A stretch of 64,000 nt of DNA from Miltoncostaea sp036826475 (GTDB lineage: Bacteria; Actinomycetota; Thermoleophilia; Miltoncostaeales; Miltoncostaeaceae). The notes under the pieces were generated by a model, which was not told the DNA's origin, did no database searches, and was given only the letters and a program-made list of their open reading frames with translations. Positions 42,991-51,664 of the stretch are shown here, in pieces (the first letter of the stretch is position 1; every line of letters begins with the position of its first letter). The DNA lies in contig DAISWG010000016.1 of NCBI GenBank assembly GCA_036826475.1, forward strand, positions 1 to 64,000, written 5' to 3'. The translations under genes were made by a program, and so were the position numbers.

Positions 42991-45056
42991 CTGATCCACG
43001 TCTCGCCGACCCGGAGCGACGCGTACGTTCCGTCCAGCCGCAGGGTCGGGGCCTCGCTCACCTCGATCACCATACGCTGCGGCCGCCGCGTGAGCGTCCG
43101 CGTGAACCGGAGCCGCTGGTCCCGGCGTCCGACGGTCCCGGCCCACAGTTCCGTCGCATCCTCGTCGAGCACCCGGACGTGCCGGGCTCCGCCCACGCTC
43201 GAGAGCGTCATGACGATCGTCGCCGGGCCGGGCCGGCGCGGGATGAGCCGGAGGTCCGCCACGTTGAACGTGACGTACCGGTAGCCGCCCCGGGCGTCGC
43301 GCAGTCCGTCGCTCCATCCACTCCGGAAGTCGATGATCGCCGGGGCGGGCGCCGCCGTCACCCGGTAGACGCCGACGCCGCCAGGGTAGAGCGCGACCTG
43401 TTCCAGCCCCGGCGAGTCGGGCGGGGGCTGCGGCGTCCCCGGGCCGACGCCCTCGTCCTCGTGGACGACGATCATCTGGACCCGTGCGGCGGCGAGCGCG
43501 CTCGCGACGCCCGGCCCGCCGGGGTCGACCAGCGCGTTGCGGATGCGGTCCGGGAGCGATCCTGCGACGCCGCCGTTGAGGAGCGGCTGGCCGTGGAGGC
43601 GCTGGCGCGAGAGGAAGATGCTGGTGTGGGGATCGCCCCGGCCTCGCAGCGGATACTCGGCGACGACCGTCCCGCCCGGTTGGCTCGCCAGGAGGCGCGT
43701 GTACCCCTGTGGGGCGGCGTCCCGGAACCAGGGGAGCGGGGGCCAGGCGGCGAGGTCGACCGCGAGGAGCCCGACGGCGCCGATGGCGATCGCCGCGCGC
43801 GCCCGCGGGTCGCCGACGGCCCTCCGCAGGCGCTCCAGGCCGAGCGCGGCAAACACCACGGCCACCAGCATCACGACGGCGACGAAGCGGGACGAGACGC
43901 GCCAGTATGGCGCGAGCTCGACGATCTTCTCCATCGGCGACGGGATCTCGACGCCGAGCACCACGATCGGTGGCGGGGCGGCGAACCAGAGCGCGATGAG
44001 CGCGATGGACACTCCCGCAGCGGCGATCCCACGGTCGCCGCGGACCCCCCAGCGCGACCATGCCAGGGCGAGGAAGGCGAGCGCGAGGAGGATCACCGAC
44101 CACCCGAGGTAGAGCGTGGTCTCGGACGCGTTGCTGCCGTGGAGCCGCTCGGCGGTGTCCGGCCCGACGAGCGGACCCAGGATCGGGTTGGCGGCGGGAG
44201 GCCTGGCGTACTCGGCGAGGCGGGCTCCGTACACGGAGAGGTCGACCGAACTGCGTTGGACGCCGGTGGCGGCGGGGCCCTCGGTCGCCCAGCGCGCAAG
44301 CAGGATCGGGGTCAGGGCGAGCGCCGCCGCGCCGGTGAGCACGCCCGCGTCGACGACTCCGCGCGTGCCGCCGGCGCGCCGCATCCGCTCCACCGCCAGC
44401 GCCGGGCCCAGGACGGCGACGATCACGCAGCCCATCAGACCGATGTAGGGGTCGGTGACGAGGCAGAGCAGCAGGGCCGCGCCCACCAGGCCCGCGCGGG
44501 CGATGCCCGGACGCTCGCGCCAGACGACCAGCGCCAGCACCAGGAGGGGCAGGGCTTCGAGGTGCGTCTGCGACGGCGCGCCGAGCGCGCGCCCCAAGTG
44601 CCAGGGGAAGAATGCGAACGCGGCGCCCGCCCAGGCGGAGACGATGACGGAGCCGCCGAGACGCCGGACCAGCGCATAGGCCGCGAGGCCCGACAGCACG
44701 AGGCCGCTCAGGACGGCGAGGTTGTACGTCGCCGTCTCGCCGAACAGCGGCGAGACCGCGTACGCGGGCACGGCCACGAGCGCGCTCATCAATCCGGGCA
44801 GCGCGCTCTCGCTGAAGCCGAAGGGCGCGCCGACCAGGCCACCCCCGCGCTGGCCCCACAATGCGAAGTCCCCACCGTGGTGGTCGTGCCAGATGCTCCA
44901 GATCGTCGCCTGGGCGTCGCCGGGGATGCCGACGACCCGTGACGACGGGTGCAGTACGACTGGGAGCGCGACCAGCGCGACCGTCAGCGTCGCGGCCGCG
45001 GCCGCGATGAGCGGCTCGCGAAGGCGCTGGCGGCTAGACCGCGACTTTTCCCCGAT
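42987..45056 (-). CDS. large YfhO/GT-C-like membrane protein (paralogue B)
   Basis: About 689 aa. The first ATG/GTG/TTG in frame is a TTG at 44861, but it would drop the first helix and loop. Upstream the frame stays open and reads LREPLIAAAAATLTVALVAL (helix 1), then GDAQATIWSIWHDHH, matching the GDSLGTIWSLWRDQV loop of paralogue A. I place the start at an in-frame ATC at 45056, which overlaps the radical SAM gene; no canonical codon exists there. The rest has about 11 helices, shared motifs (FFPWHLGRALGAPSQTHLEALPL; VTDPYIGLMG) and a beta-rich outer domain. Role: likely transfer of a lipid-linked sugar or membrane glycan processing. Confidence 0.78.
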   Translation of the reverse strand: MGEKSRSSRQRLREPLIAAAAATLTVALVALPVVLHPSSRVVGIPGDAQATIWSIWHDHHGGDFALWGQRGGGLVGAPFGFSESALPGLMSALVAVPAYAVSPLFGETATYNLAVLSGLVLSGLAAYALVRRLGGSVIVSAWAGAAFAFFPWHLGRALGAPSQTHLEALPLLVLALVVWRERPGIARAGLVGAALLLCLVTDPYIGLMGCVIVAVLGPALAVERMRRAGGTRGVVDAGVLTGAAALALTPILLARWATEGPAATGVQRSSVDLSVYGARLAEYARPPAANPILGPLVGPDTAERLHGSNASETTLYLGWSVILLALAFLALAWSRWGVRGDRGIAAAGVSIALIALWFAAPPPIVVLGVEIPSPMEKIVELAPYWRVSSRFVAVVMLVAVVFAALGLERLRRAVGDPRARAAIAIGAVGLLAVDLAAWPPLPWFRDAAPQGYTRLLASQPGGTVVAEYPLRGRGDPHTSIFLSRQRLHGQPLLNGGVAGSLPDRIRNALVDPGGPGVASALAAARVQMIVVHEDEGVGPGTPQPPPDSPGLEQVALYPGGVGVYRVTAAPAPAIIDFRSGWSDGLRDARGGYRYVTFNVADLRLIPRRPGPATIVMTLSSVGGARHVRVLDEDATELWAGTVGRRDQRLRFTRTLTRRPQRMVIEVSEAPTLRLDGTYASLRVGETWIR

Positions 45057-46539
45057 CGGCGTCGTCCGCCGTCTGCGCCGGCTGATCCTTCTTGAAATCG
45101 ACGAGATGCCCGACGAGCTTCTTCCCGGCGGACGCCAGGAACTTCACGTCATCGACGCTGCGCACCGACATGACCTTGCGCGCGATGTACTGGGGGCTCA
45201 TGAACGCCTTGTAGAGGTCGCGCACGTATGCCAGGGCCTGCTCGTTGCTGACGCCGCACCGCATGACCGACTCGCGCATGTCGTAGCGGTCCCAGTCCTC
45301 CGTGAGCAGCCACCCGTTGTTCTTGCACTCGTAGAAGAGCGGCGTGCCCGGGTAGGGGACCACGATCGTCCCTTGCAGGGTGTCCACGTAGCCCTTGCGG
45401 AACACCCGCTTGGCGAACTCGACGGTCTGCCGCGAGTCTGCCTCGTCCTCCCACGGGTAGCCGATCATCACGGTGATGTGCGGCTCGAGGCCGGCCTGCT
45501 TGGCCATGCGCAGCGAGTCCTCGATCTCGTGGACGGTGCCGCCCTTGTCGAGGCGATCCAGCGTCTTCTGGTTGCCCGACTCGATCCCGTACAGGATGAA
45601 GCGGAAGCCGGCCTCGCCCATGAGGTCGTACTGCGACTGCTTCAGGTGGCCCGGCTTCATGTTGCAGCCGAAGACGACCTGCTTGTTGTAGCCCCGTTCG
45701 ATCATCCCCTTGCAGAACTTGTCGAGCCACGCGCCGATCGGCAGCGTGCCGCAGTCGTCGAAGATCTCCTTCACGCCGAGGTCGATGAGGTGGCCCACCT
45801 CATCGAGCATCCGCTCGGGTGAGTGCATGCGGAAGTTGCCCGGCGGATAGAGGACGTGGTCCCAGACGCAGAACGTGCACTTGCCCCACCAGCAATCGCG
45901 GCCGGTGTAGGTGTATGTGCCCGGCAGGTACTTGTAGTTGCCGTTGTGGTAGGCGTAGAGCCGCCACTTCGTCAGCTCGCGGTCGATCATCGGCAGGTCG
46001 TCGATCCGGTGGCTCTTGAGGTTCATCGGTCCGGAGTCGGCGATCGAATCCCCGTCGCGCCAGACGATGCCGCCCTCGAGGTCCGTGCCACGCGTGAGGT
46101 GCTCGACGAGGTTGACGATGAGGAAGTCGTAGTCCCCGCCCTTGAGGATGTAATCGACCGGGCAGGCCGCGAAGGTCTCCTCGGGGTTCCACGTGACGTG
46201 GTCGCCGCAGAGCACGACCTTCATGTCGGGGAACCGCCCCTTCAGGTCGGTCACCGCCTCCCAGGAACGCTTGACGACGGGCGTCTTGGTCTCCATGAGG
46301 ATGAGCTCCGGCGCCTCCCGCTCGAGGCGCGACATGAACTCCTCGTAGCCCCACCCCTCGGCGATGCCGTCCATCCAGACGACTTCGTGGTCCCGCGACT
46401 GCAGGTAGGTCGCCGCGTAGGCGGGGACCATCGGGTAGATGTACGTCGGTGCGTTGAAGTATTGGAACTGGCGGTTCTGCGACAGCAGCGCGACGCCCTT
46501 GTCCGACTCGATGGGCGGATAGCCGACGACGACCTTCAC
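45034..46539 (-). CDS. B12-type radical SAM enzyme
   Basis: 501 aa. The first 150 residues resemble a cobalamin-binding Rossmann domain (HEVVWMDGIAEGWGYEE; VLCGDHVTWNPEE; YILKGGDYDFLI), without the DxHxxG motif. The radical SAM domain has C216, C221 and C224 (CWWGKCTFC), a CX4CX2C spacing rather than the usual CX3CX2C, then FILYGIESGNQKTLDRLDKG and MIGYPWEDEADSRQTVEFA. It resembles enzymes that methylate unactivated carbon or rearrange lipids. In a glycan operon it could modify a sugar or carrier lipid. Base composition looks less GC-rich than its neighbours by eye. Start ATGA overlaps the GT2 stop. Confidence 0.85.
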   Translation of the reverse strand: MKVVVGYPPIESDKGVALLSQNRQFQYFNAPTYIYPMVPAYAATYLQSRDHEVVWMDGIAEGWGYEEFMSRLEREAPELILMETKTPVVKRSWEAVTDLKGRFPDMKVVLCGDHVTWNPEETFAACPVDYILKGGDYDFLIVNLVEHLTRGTDLEGGIVWRDGDSIADSGPMNLKSHRIDDLPMIDRELTKWRLYAYHNGNYKYLPGTYTYTGRDCWWGKCTFCVWDHVLYPPGNFRMHSPERMLDEVGHLIDLGVKEIFDDCGTLPIGAWLDKFCKGMIERGYNKQVVFGCNMKPGHLKQSQYDLMGEAGFRFILYGIESGNQKTLDRLDKGGTVHEIEDSLRMAKQAGLEPHITVMIGYPWEDEADSRQTVEFAKRVFRKGYVDTLQGTIVVPYPGTPLFYECKNNGWLLTEDWDRYDMRESVMRCGVSNEQALAYVRDLYKAFMSPQYIARKVMSVRSVDDVKFLASAGKKLVGHLVDFKKDQPAQTADDADRGKVAV

Positions 46540-47537
46540 TGGCTGACCTCCGGAGGCGGGGGGGCGGATCGCTCATCGGGGATGCGGCGGGCGAGCAGAC
46601 CTCGCATGAACCACAGCCCGTACGTGAGATGAGTGGCGATGCTGCCGACGAGCGCGAGTGCGTACCGCGCCGGTCGTCCCTTGGTGGGGGTGACGACCGC
46701 GAGCGCCGCGACGTACGCGGCGACGCCGCCGGCCCATACTAGACGCAGACGTCGGTTGCGCAAGCCGGGCAGCCAGCCTGCGGTGATCCACATGACGAGC
46801 GCCGACGGCGCGAAGTACGACGGGCGCCGCGACGTCTGCGGGAAGCGCTTGACGAAGTACCCCCGGTGCAGGGCGTACTGCGCCGCTTGGCGCAGGTGGC
46901 GCCGCACTCCGGGGCGTCGGTGGTGGTACACGAGCGCCTCGGGGACGTAGCGGATCTCGAGGCCGAGATCGTGGGTGAGCTTGAGGCAGAAGACGGTGTC
47001 TTCGCCGGGCCAGTAGGTCGAATCGAACCCGCCGGCCCGATGGAAGGCGCTGCTGCGCACGAGGAGGTTGCACGACGGCCAGTCGTCCACCGCGGTCGCG
47101 GCGCGGGGGAGGTACCGCCGGACATGTGGCCCGCTGACGAGGGGGGAGGCGTAGACGTCGCCGCTCACCTGGGCGAGGAACGGGTCCGAGGACGGGGTCA
47201 CCCCCGGACCCCCGACCGCACCGACGCCGGGCTCCGCGAACGCGGCCGTCGCCGCCCTCAGCCACCCGGGTGCCGGGTAGGCGTCATCGTCGAGGAACGC
47301 GAGGATGCTCCCCCCCGCGGCCGCCGCGCCGATGTCGCGCTTCTCGGAGGGGCCCGTCGGGCCGGTCGGAATGACCCGGACGCCCGGCGGCGGCTCGAAG
47401 GGCGCGTCCGGGAGGACGATGATCTCGCCCGGCGCGTCCTCCAGAGAGACGAGATGCGCGAGGCTCTCCCGCAGGTTGGGGTTGTCCGCCTTCACGGCGA
47501 TCACCACGGACACGTCCTGCGGCCGCGGGTCGCTCAC
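46536..47537 (-). CDS. family 2 glycosyltransferase, membrane-associated
   Basis: 333 aa from a GTG. GT2 motifs: VSVVIAVKADNPNLRESL, IIVLPDAPF in place of the usual DGS, EKRDIGAAAAGGSILAFLDDDAYP with the DxD, and STYWPGEDTVFCLKLTHDLG. Two or three membrane segments close the protein. The layout matches rhamnosyl/galactosyl-type GT2 enzymes with C-terminal helices. Overlaps at both ends link it to the flippase and radical SAM genes. Confidence 0.85.
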   Translation of the reverse strand: MSDPRPQDVSVVIAVKADNPNLRESLAHLVSLEDAPGEIIVLPDAPFEPPPGVRVIPTGPTGPSEKRDIGAAAAGGSILAFLDDDAYPAPGWLRAATAAFAEPGVGAVGGPGVTPSSDPFLAQVSGDVYASPLVSGPHVRRYLPRAATAVDDWPSCNLLVRSSAFHRAGGFDSTYWPGEDTVFCLKLTHDLGLEIRYVPEALVYHHRRPGVRRHLRQAAQYALHRGYFVKRFPQTSRRPSYFAPSALVMWITAGWLPGLRNRRLRLVWAGGVAAYVAALAVVTPTKGRPARYALALVGSIATHLTYGLWFMRGLLARRIPDERSAPPPPEVSQ

Positions 47538-48868
47538 GCCTGTGCCGCCCCCCGTCGCGTCAGGCCGACGAGCGTCCGTTGCACCCACAACTCGTGGGTC
47601 AGGAGCAGGACGGCGCCGAACGCGAGGTTGACCCACAGCACCTCGCGAAGGGTGTCGTGGAAGGCGACGAGCGTGATCGCGTGGAGGACGGCGGCAACGC
47701 CGAGGACATACCCGAAGCGGTACCGCTGGCGGGAGAGGTGGTAGTTCACCTGGACGCTGACGATGCTCATCATGCTGATGAACAGCGCGTACTCGCCGAG
47801 GATGGCGGCCGCGTCTCCGAAGCTCGATCCGTAGACCGCGTGCACGATCGTGGTCGGCATTGCGTAGCAGGCCAGCGTGAAGAGTGCGCAGAAGGCGGCG
47901 GTCACGAGTGCCGACCGCATGAGGATGTCGCCGGCCGTCCGTCCCTTCGCCACCCTCGCCGCGACTCGCGGCTGCAGCACGGCCACGATTGCGACGGGCA
48001 CGAACAGCGCGACCTTCGCGATGAGGCCGGCGGCGCCGAACACGCCGGCGTCCTCCGGCGCGAGTGCGCCCTTCACGACCACGATGTCCACGTTGGTCAG
48101 CGACGCGAGCCCGATGAGGCCGACGGTCGGCGGCAGGACCCGCGCGAGCGGCCCGCGGAGCTGCTGGAGCGCGGTCCGCACGTGATGGTGCGTCATCCCC
48201 GCGCGGAGCAGTGTGCGCCCCTGCCAAACCACGATGGTGATCGCCAGGAACGAGGCCAGCAGCGTCGCGACGAGTGCGCCCTCGAGCGTCAGCCCGACCA
48301 CGACGGCCATCACCAGCGCCAGGAGCCGCGACATGGCCCCGAGCAGCGGGCCGGCGCTGTAGGCGACGTACCGCTCCTGGCCCTGCAGCACGCCGAGCCC
48401 CGCGGGCAACATCACCGCGAACAGCAGGCAGAGCCCCGTGATCATGATCGGTACGGGCGACTCCACCTGCAGGAGGTCGGCGATCGGCTGCGCCGCCGCG
48501 ATGCTCACCACCGCGCAGATGAGCCCGCCGATCGCGGTGAGCGCCAACGCGCTCCGCGCGAAGGCGGCGGCGTCCTCCAGTCGGCCGTGCGTCCGCTCGT
48601 GCGCGACGGTCCGCGCCACCACCAGTTGGAAGGCGCCGAAGGGCAGTCCGGCGACCAGGATCACCGCCAGGAGCGCGGCGAGGGCGCCGTAGTCGCTGGG
48701 TCCCAGGTAGCGCGCCGAGACGACCTGGAACAGGTAGTTGGCCAGGTTGACGCCGATGGTGAGCGCCAGGACGACCAGCCCCGCGCGGACGGCGCCGGCC
48801 GTCCCGGGGCCGAAGGTCGCGGCCCGGCGCCATCGGGAGCCGGTCGCCTCGGGGGATGATGTGGTCAT
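47534..48868 (-). CDS. polysaccharide flippase (Wzx/MATE-like)
   Basis: 444 aa with 12-14 membrane helices. The N-terminal GVNLANYLFQVVSARYLGPSDYGALAAL is the mark of the polysaccharide biosynthesis/O-antigen flippase family; ANVD-like SLTNVDIVVVKGALAPEDAG and LSRQRYRFGYVLGV follow. It would flip a lipid-linked oligosaccharide. The ATG at 48868 is set by TAGACT 11 nt upstream. A flippase and a Wzm/Wzt exporter in one run is unusual: they would normally serve alternative pathways, so two products or a two-step assembly are possible. Confidence 0.88.
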   Translation of the reverse strand: MTTSSPEATGSRWRRAATFGPGTAGAVRAGLVVLALTIGVNLANYLFQVVSARYLGPSDYGALAALLAVILVAGLPFGAFQLVVARTVAHERTHGRLEDAAAFARSALALTAIGGLICAVVSIAAAQPIADLLQVESPVPIMITGLCLLFAVMLPAGLGVLQGQERYVAYSAGPLLGAMSRLLALVMAVVVGLTLEGALVATLLASFLAITIVVWQGRTLLRAGMTHHHVRTALQQLRGPLARVLPPTVGLIGLASLTNVDIVVVKGALAPEDAGVFGAAGLIAKVALFVPVAIVAVLQPRVAARVAKGRTAGDILMRSALVTAAFCALFTLACYAMPTTIVHAVYGSSFGDAAAILGEYALFISMMSIVSVQVNYHLSRQRYRFGYVLGVAAVLHAITLVAFHDTLREVLWVNLAFGAVLLLTHELWVQRTLVGLTRRGAAQA

Positions 48869-48879
48869 CAAGATCGGGC

Positions 48880-48885
48880 AGTCTA
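48880..48885 (-). promoter_or_regulatory. internal -10 element before the flippase gene
   Basis: TAGACT ends 11 nt before the ATG at 48868. Its TAG is also the stop codon of the preceding GT4, as at 38676. Confidence 0.4.
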
Positions 48886-49980
48886 CCCCGATGCGGGGGC
48901 GCCGACCGCCTCCCGCAAGGCCGCCATCAGGGCGGCAGAGCTCCGCTCCGGGCGGAAGCGCAGCGCGTAGGCACGCCGGCCGGCGCCGCCGGCGACGAGC
49001 GCGGCGGGGTCGGAGAGCAGGTCCGCCAGCACCCGGGCGAACGGCTCGGGTGCGACGTCGTCGACGTAGTGGCAGAGCGGGCCGCCGGCCTCCGGCAGGG
49101 AGGAGTTCCGGGCGGCGAGCACGGGGGTGCCGCGCAGCATCGCCTCCACCACGGGCAGGCCGAAGCCCTCGTAGGCGCTCGCGTACACCACCAGGCTCGC
49201 CCGGCGGTAGAGGTCGTCGAGGCGGGCGTCGTCGACCCACCCCAGGAAGTCCACGCCGTCGGTCCGGGCCGCGAGGGCGCGGATCTCCTCCTCGTCGGGA
49301 CCCGACGCGCCCACCACCGCCAGCCGCCAGTCGCCGCCGGCCCCCGCGGTCGCGCGGTACGTCCCGAAGGCCTGGATCACCTCGGCGATGCGCTTCCGGC
49401 GCCCGAGCTCCCCGACGGTGAGGACGAGGGGCTCCCGCGGCCGTTCGTCCTCGGGGACCGGGGGCACGCCCGGATACACCACCCTGATGCGGTCCCGGGG
49501 CACACGCATGAGCTCGACGAGATCGTCCGCGGTCGCCTCGGAGTCCGCCAGGATGAGCCTCGCTCGGCGCGCCGTCAGCCGCACCGTCGCCCGCACGTAC
49601 CGCAGGAACGGCCCCGGGAAGAGCTCGGGGTACCGCTCGAACGAGAGGTCGTGCACGGTGACGACCTGAGGGCAGGGCGCCCACGCGCTCGCGGTGTTGA
49701 CCGGTTGCCAGACGGCGGCGGCCCGGTGCCGCAGCGCGAGGAGCGGGAGCCCCGCGTGCAGCCACGCCTGGTGGAGCAGCAGGTTCGCGAGCCGGGCGCC
49801 CCAGCCGCCGGTGGGCAGGAGCGGCGGTCCGGACACCGGACGCAGCTCCAGGTCGGGCGGCGCGATCGTCTCTGCGCCCGCGAGCAGCCCCTGCGTGTAG
49901 ACGGTGGTTCCCGAGCGCACCTTGCGCGTCATCGTCGTGTCGACCAGCACGACCGCTCGCCGTCGCGCTGCGGGAGTCAC
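48883..49980 (-). CDS. family 4 glycosyltransferase
   Basis: 365 aa from a GTG at 49980 with a leaderless TAACCT promoter. GT-B with VVTVHDLSFERYPELF in the acceptor domain and LVLTVGELGRRKRIAEVIQAF, FLGWVDDARLDDLYRRASL and SAYEGFGLPVVEAMLRGTPV in the donor domain. This is the mannosyltransferase-like type of GT4. It resembles the truncated GT4 at the right end of the window (shared VxTxHDLxxER and ARNSSL). It is the first gene of the 14-gene minus-strand run. Confidence 0.87.
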   Translation of the reverse strand: MTPAARRRAVVLVDTTMTRKVRSGTTVYTQGLLAGAETIAPPDLELRPVSGPPLLPTGGWGARLANLLLHQAWLHAGLPLLALRHRAAAVWQPVNTASAWAPCPQVVTVHDLSFERYPELFPGPFLRYVRATVRLTARRARLILADSEATADDLVELMRVPRDRIRVVYPGVPPVPEDERPREPLVLTVGELGRRKRIAEVIQAFGTYRATAGAGGDWRLAVVGASGPDEEEIRALAARTDGVDFLGWVDDARLDDLYRRASLVVYASAYEGFGLPVVEAMLRGTPVLAARNSSLPEAGGPLCHYVDDVAPEPFARVLADLLSDPAALVAGGAGRRAYALRFRPERSSAALMAALREAVGAPASG

Positions 49981-49986
49981 GCGGGC

Positions 49987-49996
49987 AGGTTAGCCT
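49987..49996. promoter_or_regulatory. overlapping divergent leaderless promoters (GT4 / rfbC)
   Basis: Minus-strand TAACCT (49987-49992) ends 6 nt before the GT4 GTG. Plus-strand TAGCCT (49991-49996) ends 10 nt before the rfbC ATG. The two share bases 49991-49992, and only 26 bp separate the genes. Confidence 0.5.
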
Positions 49997-50006
49997 CTGC
50001 GGCGGG

Positions 50007-50600
50007 ATGCGCGTGCGACCGAGTGCGATACCGGAGGTGGTGATCCTGGAGCCGGAGGTCCACGCCGACGAGCGCGGATTCTTCCTCGAGACGTTCCGCC
50101 AGGACACCCTGCGCGATGCGGGCATCGCGACGCCGTGGGTCCAGGACAACCACTCGCGCTCGGTGCGGGGGGTGCTGCGGGGCATGCACTTCTCGGTCGG
50201 TGGGGGGCAGGCGAAGCTCGTGCGCTGCGCGCGCGGCGCGGTCTGGGACGTCGCGGTCGACATCCGGCGGGGCTCGCCGACCTTCGGCCGCTGGGCCGCG
50301 GTGACCCTCGACGACGTGGCCCACCGCCAGGTCCACATCCCGGTCGGCTTCGCGCACGGCTTCTTCGTGCTGAGCGAGGTCGCCGACGTGGTCTACCGGT
50401 GCTCGGCCTACTACGACTCCGAGACCGAGCGGGCGTTCGCCTGGGACGATCCGGACGTGGCGATCGCATGGCCGGAGGCACCCTCCAACGTCTCCGCGCG
50501 CGACGCCTCGGCACCTCGCCTGGCGGAGATCGCCGACCGGCTCCCGTTCGTCTACCGCGAGTCCGACGCCGTGAGCACCGCCTCGCACAGCCGCAGGTAG
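50007..50600 (+). CDS. rfbC: dTDP-4-dehydrorhamnose 3,5-epimerase
   Basis: 197 aa cupin enzyme of dTDP-L-rhamnose synthesis (RmlC). Motifs: DERGFFLETFR, QDNHSRSVRGVLRGMHF with catalytic His61, IPVGFAHGFFVLSE, and Tyr130 in VVYRCSAYY. The C-terminal VAIAWPE matches the family. The other dTDP-rhamnose genes (rmlA, rmlB, rmlD) are not in the window. The last 49 bases overlap the convergent GT4 gene. Confidence 0.93.
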   Translation: MRVRPSAIPEVVILEPEVHADERGFFLETFRQDTLRDAGIATPWVQDNHSRSVRGVLRGMHFSVGGGQAKLVRCARGAVWDVAVDIRRGSPTFGRWAAVTLDDVAHRQVHIPVGFAHGFFVLSEVADVVYRCSAYYDSETERAFAWDDPDVAIAWPEAPSNVSARDASAPRLAEIADRLPFVYRESDAVSTASHSRR

Positions 50601-51664
50601 GACTCGGCACACGCGTTCCAGGTGTATCGCGCCGCGACGCGCGCAGCCGCAGCGCTCCCCAGGCGCTCCCGGTGTGCCGGGTCGGCGGCGAGGGAGTCGA
50701 GCACAGCGGCGAGCGCGGGCGCGCCGCCGTCGAGGGGGAAGACGGCGGCCGCGTCGCCCACCACCTCGACATTGGGGGCGTGGTCGCTGACGACCAGGGC
50801 GGCGCCCGCCGCCATCGCCTCCACGATCACGGGGTGGGTGCCGCCCACCTCGGTGGGGATGCACATGATCCCGCAGCGGTGCACCAGCTCCCGGTAGCCG
50901 TCGCCGAAGACGTAGCCGGGGAAGCGCACGTCCGGTCCCGCGTCGGCCTTCAGCGACGCGATGTAGTCGTCGGAGTAGGGGGCGTCGCCCACCACCACGA
51001 GCGGCCAGCCGGCCCGCGTCGCGCGGTGCGCGGCGACCAGCAGGTGAGCGTTGTTCTCGGGCACGAGGCGCCCGACGAACAGTACGAAGCGCCCCGGCTC
51101 GACATCCAGGCGCCGGCACCAGCCGGCGTCGCCGGGGTCCGGCAGCTCGGCGCCGTAGGGGATCCACGGGATGCGCCGCCCCGTCCGCTGCTCGTAGAGG
51201 TCGGCGACCGCCGCCGAGTCGGTCACGGCGATGGTCGCGGCCGAGGGTGCGATCCGCTCCGCCCAGCGCAGGTACGCCTTCGCGGGTCCCGACCATTTCG
51301 CCCGCTCCGAGTCGAGCCCGTCGATCTGCAGCACCGACGGGATGCCGGAGAGGCGCGCCAGGGGCACCACCGGTGCGTTGCCGGCGATGAAGTAGAGCGC
51401 CACGTCCGGCCTGCCCCGGGTTGCCAGGTGGACGGTGCTCACGAGCGTGTGCGCGAGGGTGTCCAGATGCTTGGAGCGCACCGTCGGCAGGTGCACCAGG
51501 CGCGCGCCGGCGTACGTCTCCCGGCGCTCGGTCATGTGGGGTCGGCAGTACACGGTGACCTCGTGGCCGCGCGCGGAGAAGCCCGCGGCCAGGTGCTCGA
51601 CGGCGGTCTCGAACCCGCTGTACCCGGCGGGGATGCCCCGGGTGCCGACCATCGCGATCCTCAT
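50552..51664 (-). CDS. DUF1972-type GT4 glycosyltransferase (rhamnosyltransferase-like)
   Basis: 370 aa. The N-terminus MVGTRGIPAGYSGFETAVEH is the DUF1972 signature found in capsular rhamnosyl/glucosyltransferases such as Cps2F. The donor domain has FVLFVGRLVPENNAHLLVAAH, FPGYVFGDGYRELVHRCG and PTEVGGTHPVIVEAMAAGAA. The neighbouring rfbC supports a rhamnose donor; this is inference. It overlaps the upstream GT4 by 4 nt and rfbC by 49 nt tail to tail. Confidence 0.87.
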   Translation of the reverse strand: MRIAMVGTRGIPAGYSGFETAVEHLAAGFSARGHEVTVYCRPHMTERRETYAGARLVHLPTVRSKHLDTLAHTLVSTVHLATRGRPDVALYFIAGNAPVVPLARLSGIPSVLQIDGLDSERAKWSGPAKAYLRWAERIAPSAATIAVTDSAAVADLYEQRTGRRIPWIPYGAELPDPGDAGWCRRLDVEPGRFVLFVGRLVPENNAHLLVAAHRATRAGWPLVVVGDAPYSDDYIASLKADAGPDVRFPGYVFGDGYRELVHRCGIMCIPTEVGGTHPVIVEAMAAGAALVVSDHAPNVEVVGDAAAVFPLDGGAPALAAVLDSLAADPAHRERLGSAAAARVAARYTWNACAESYLRLCEAVLTASDSR

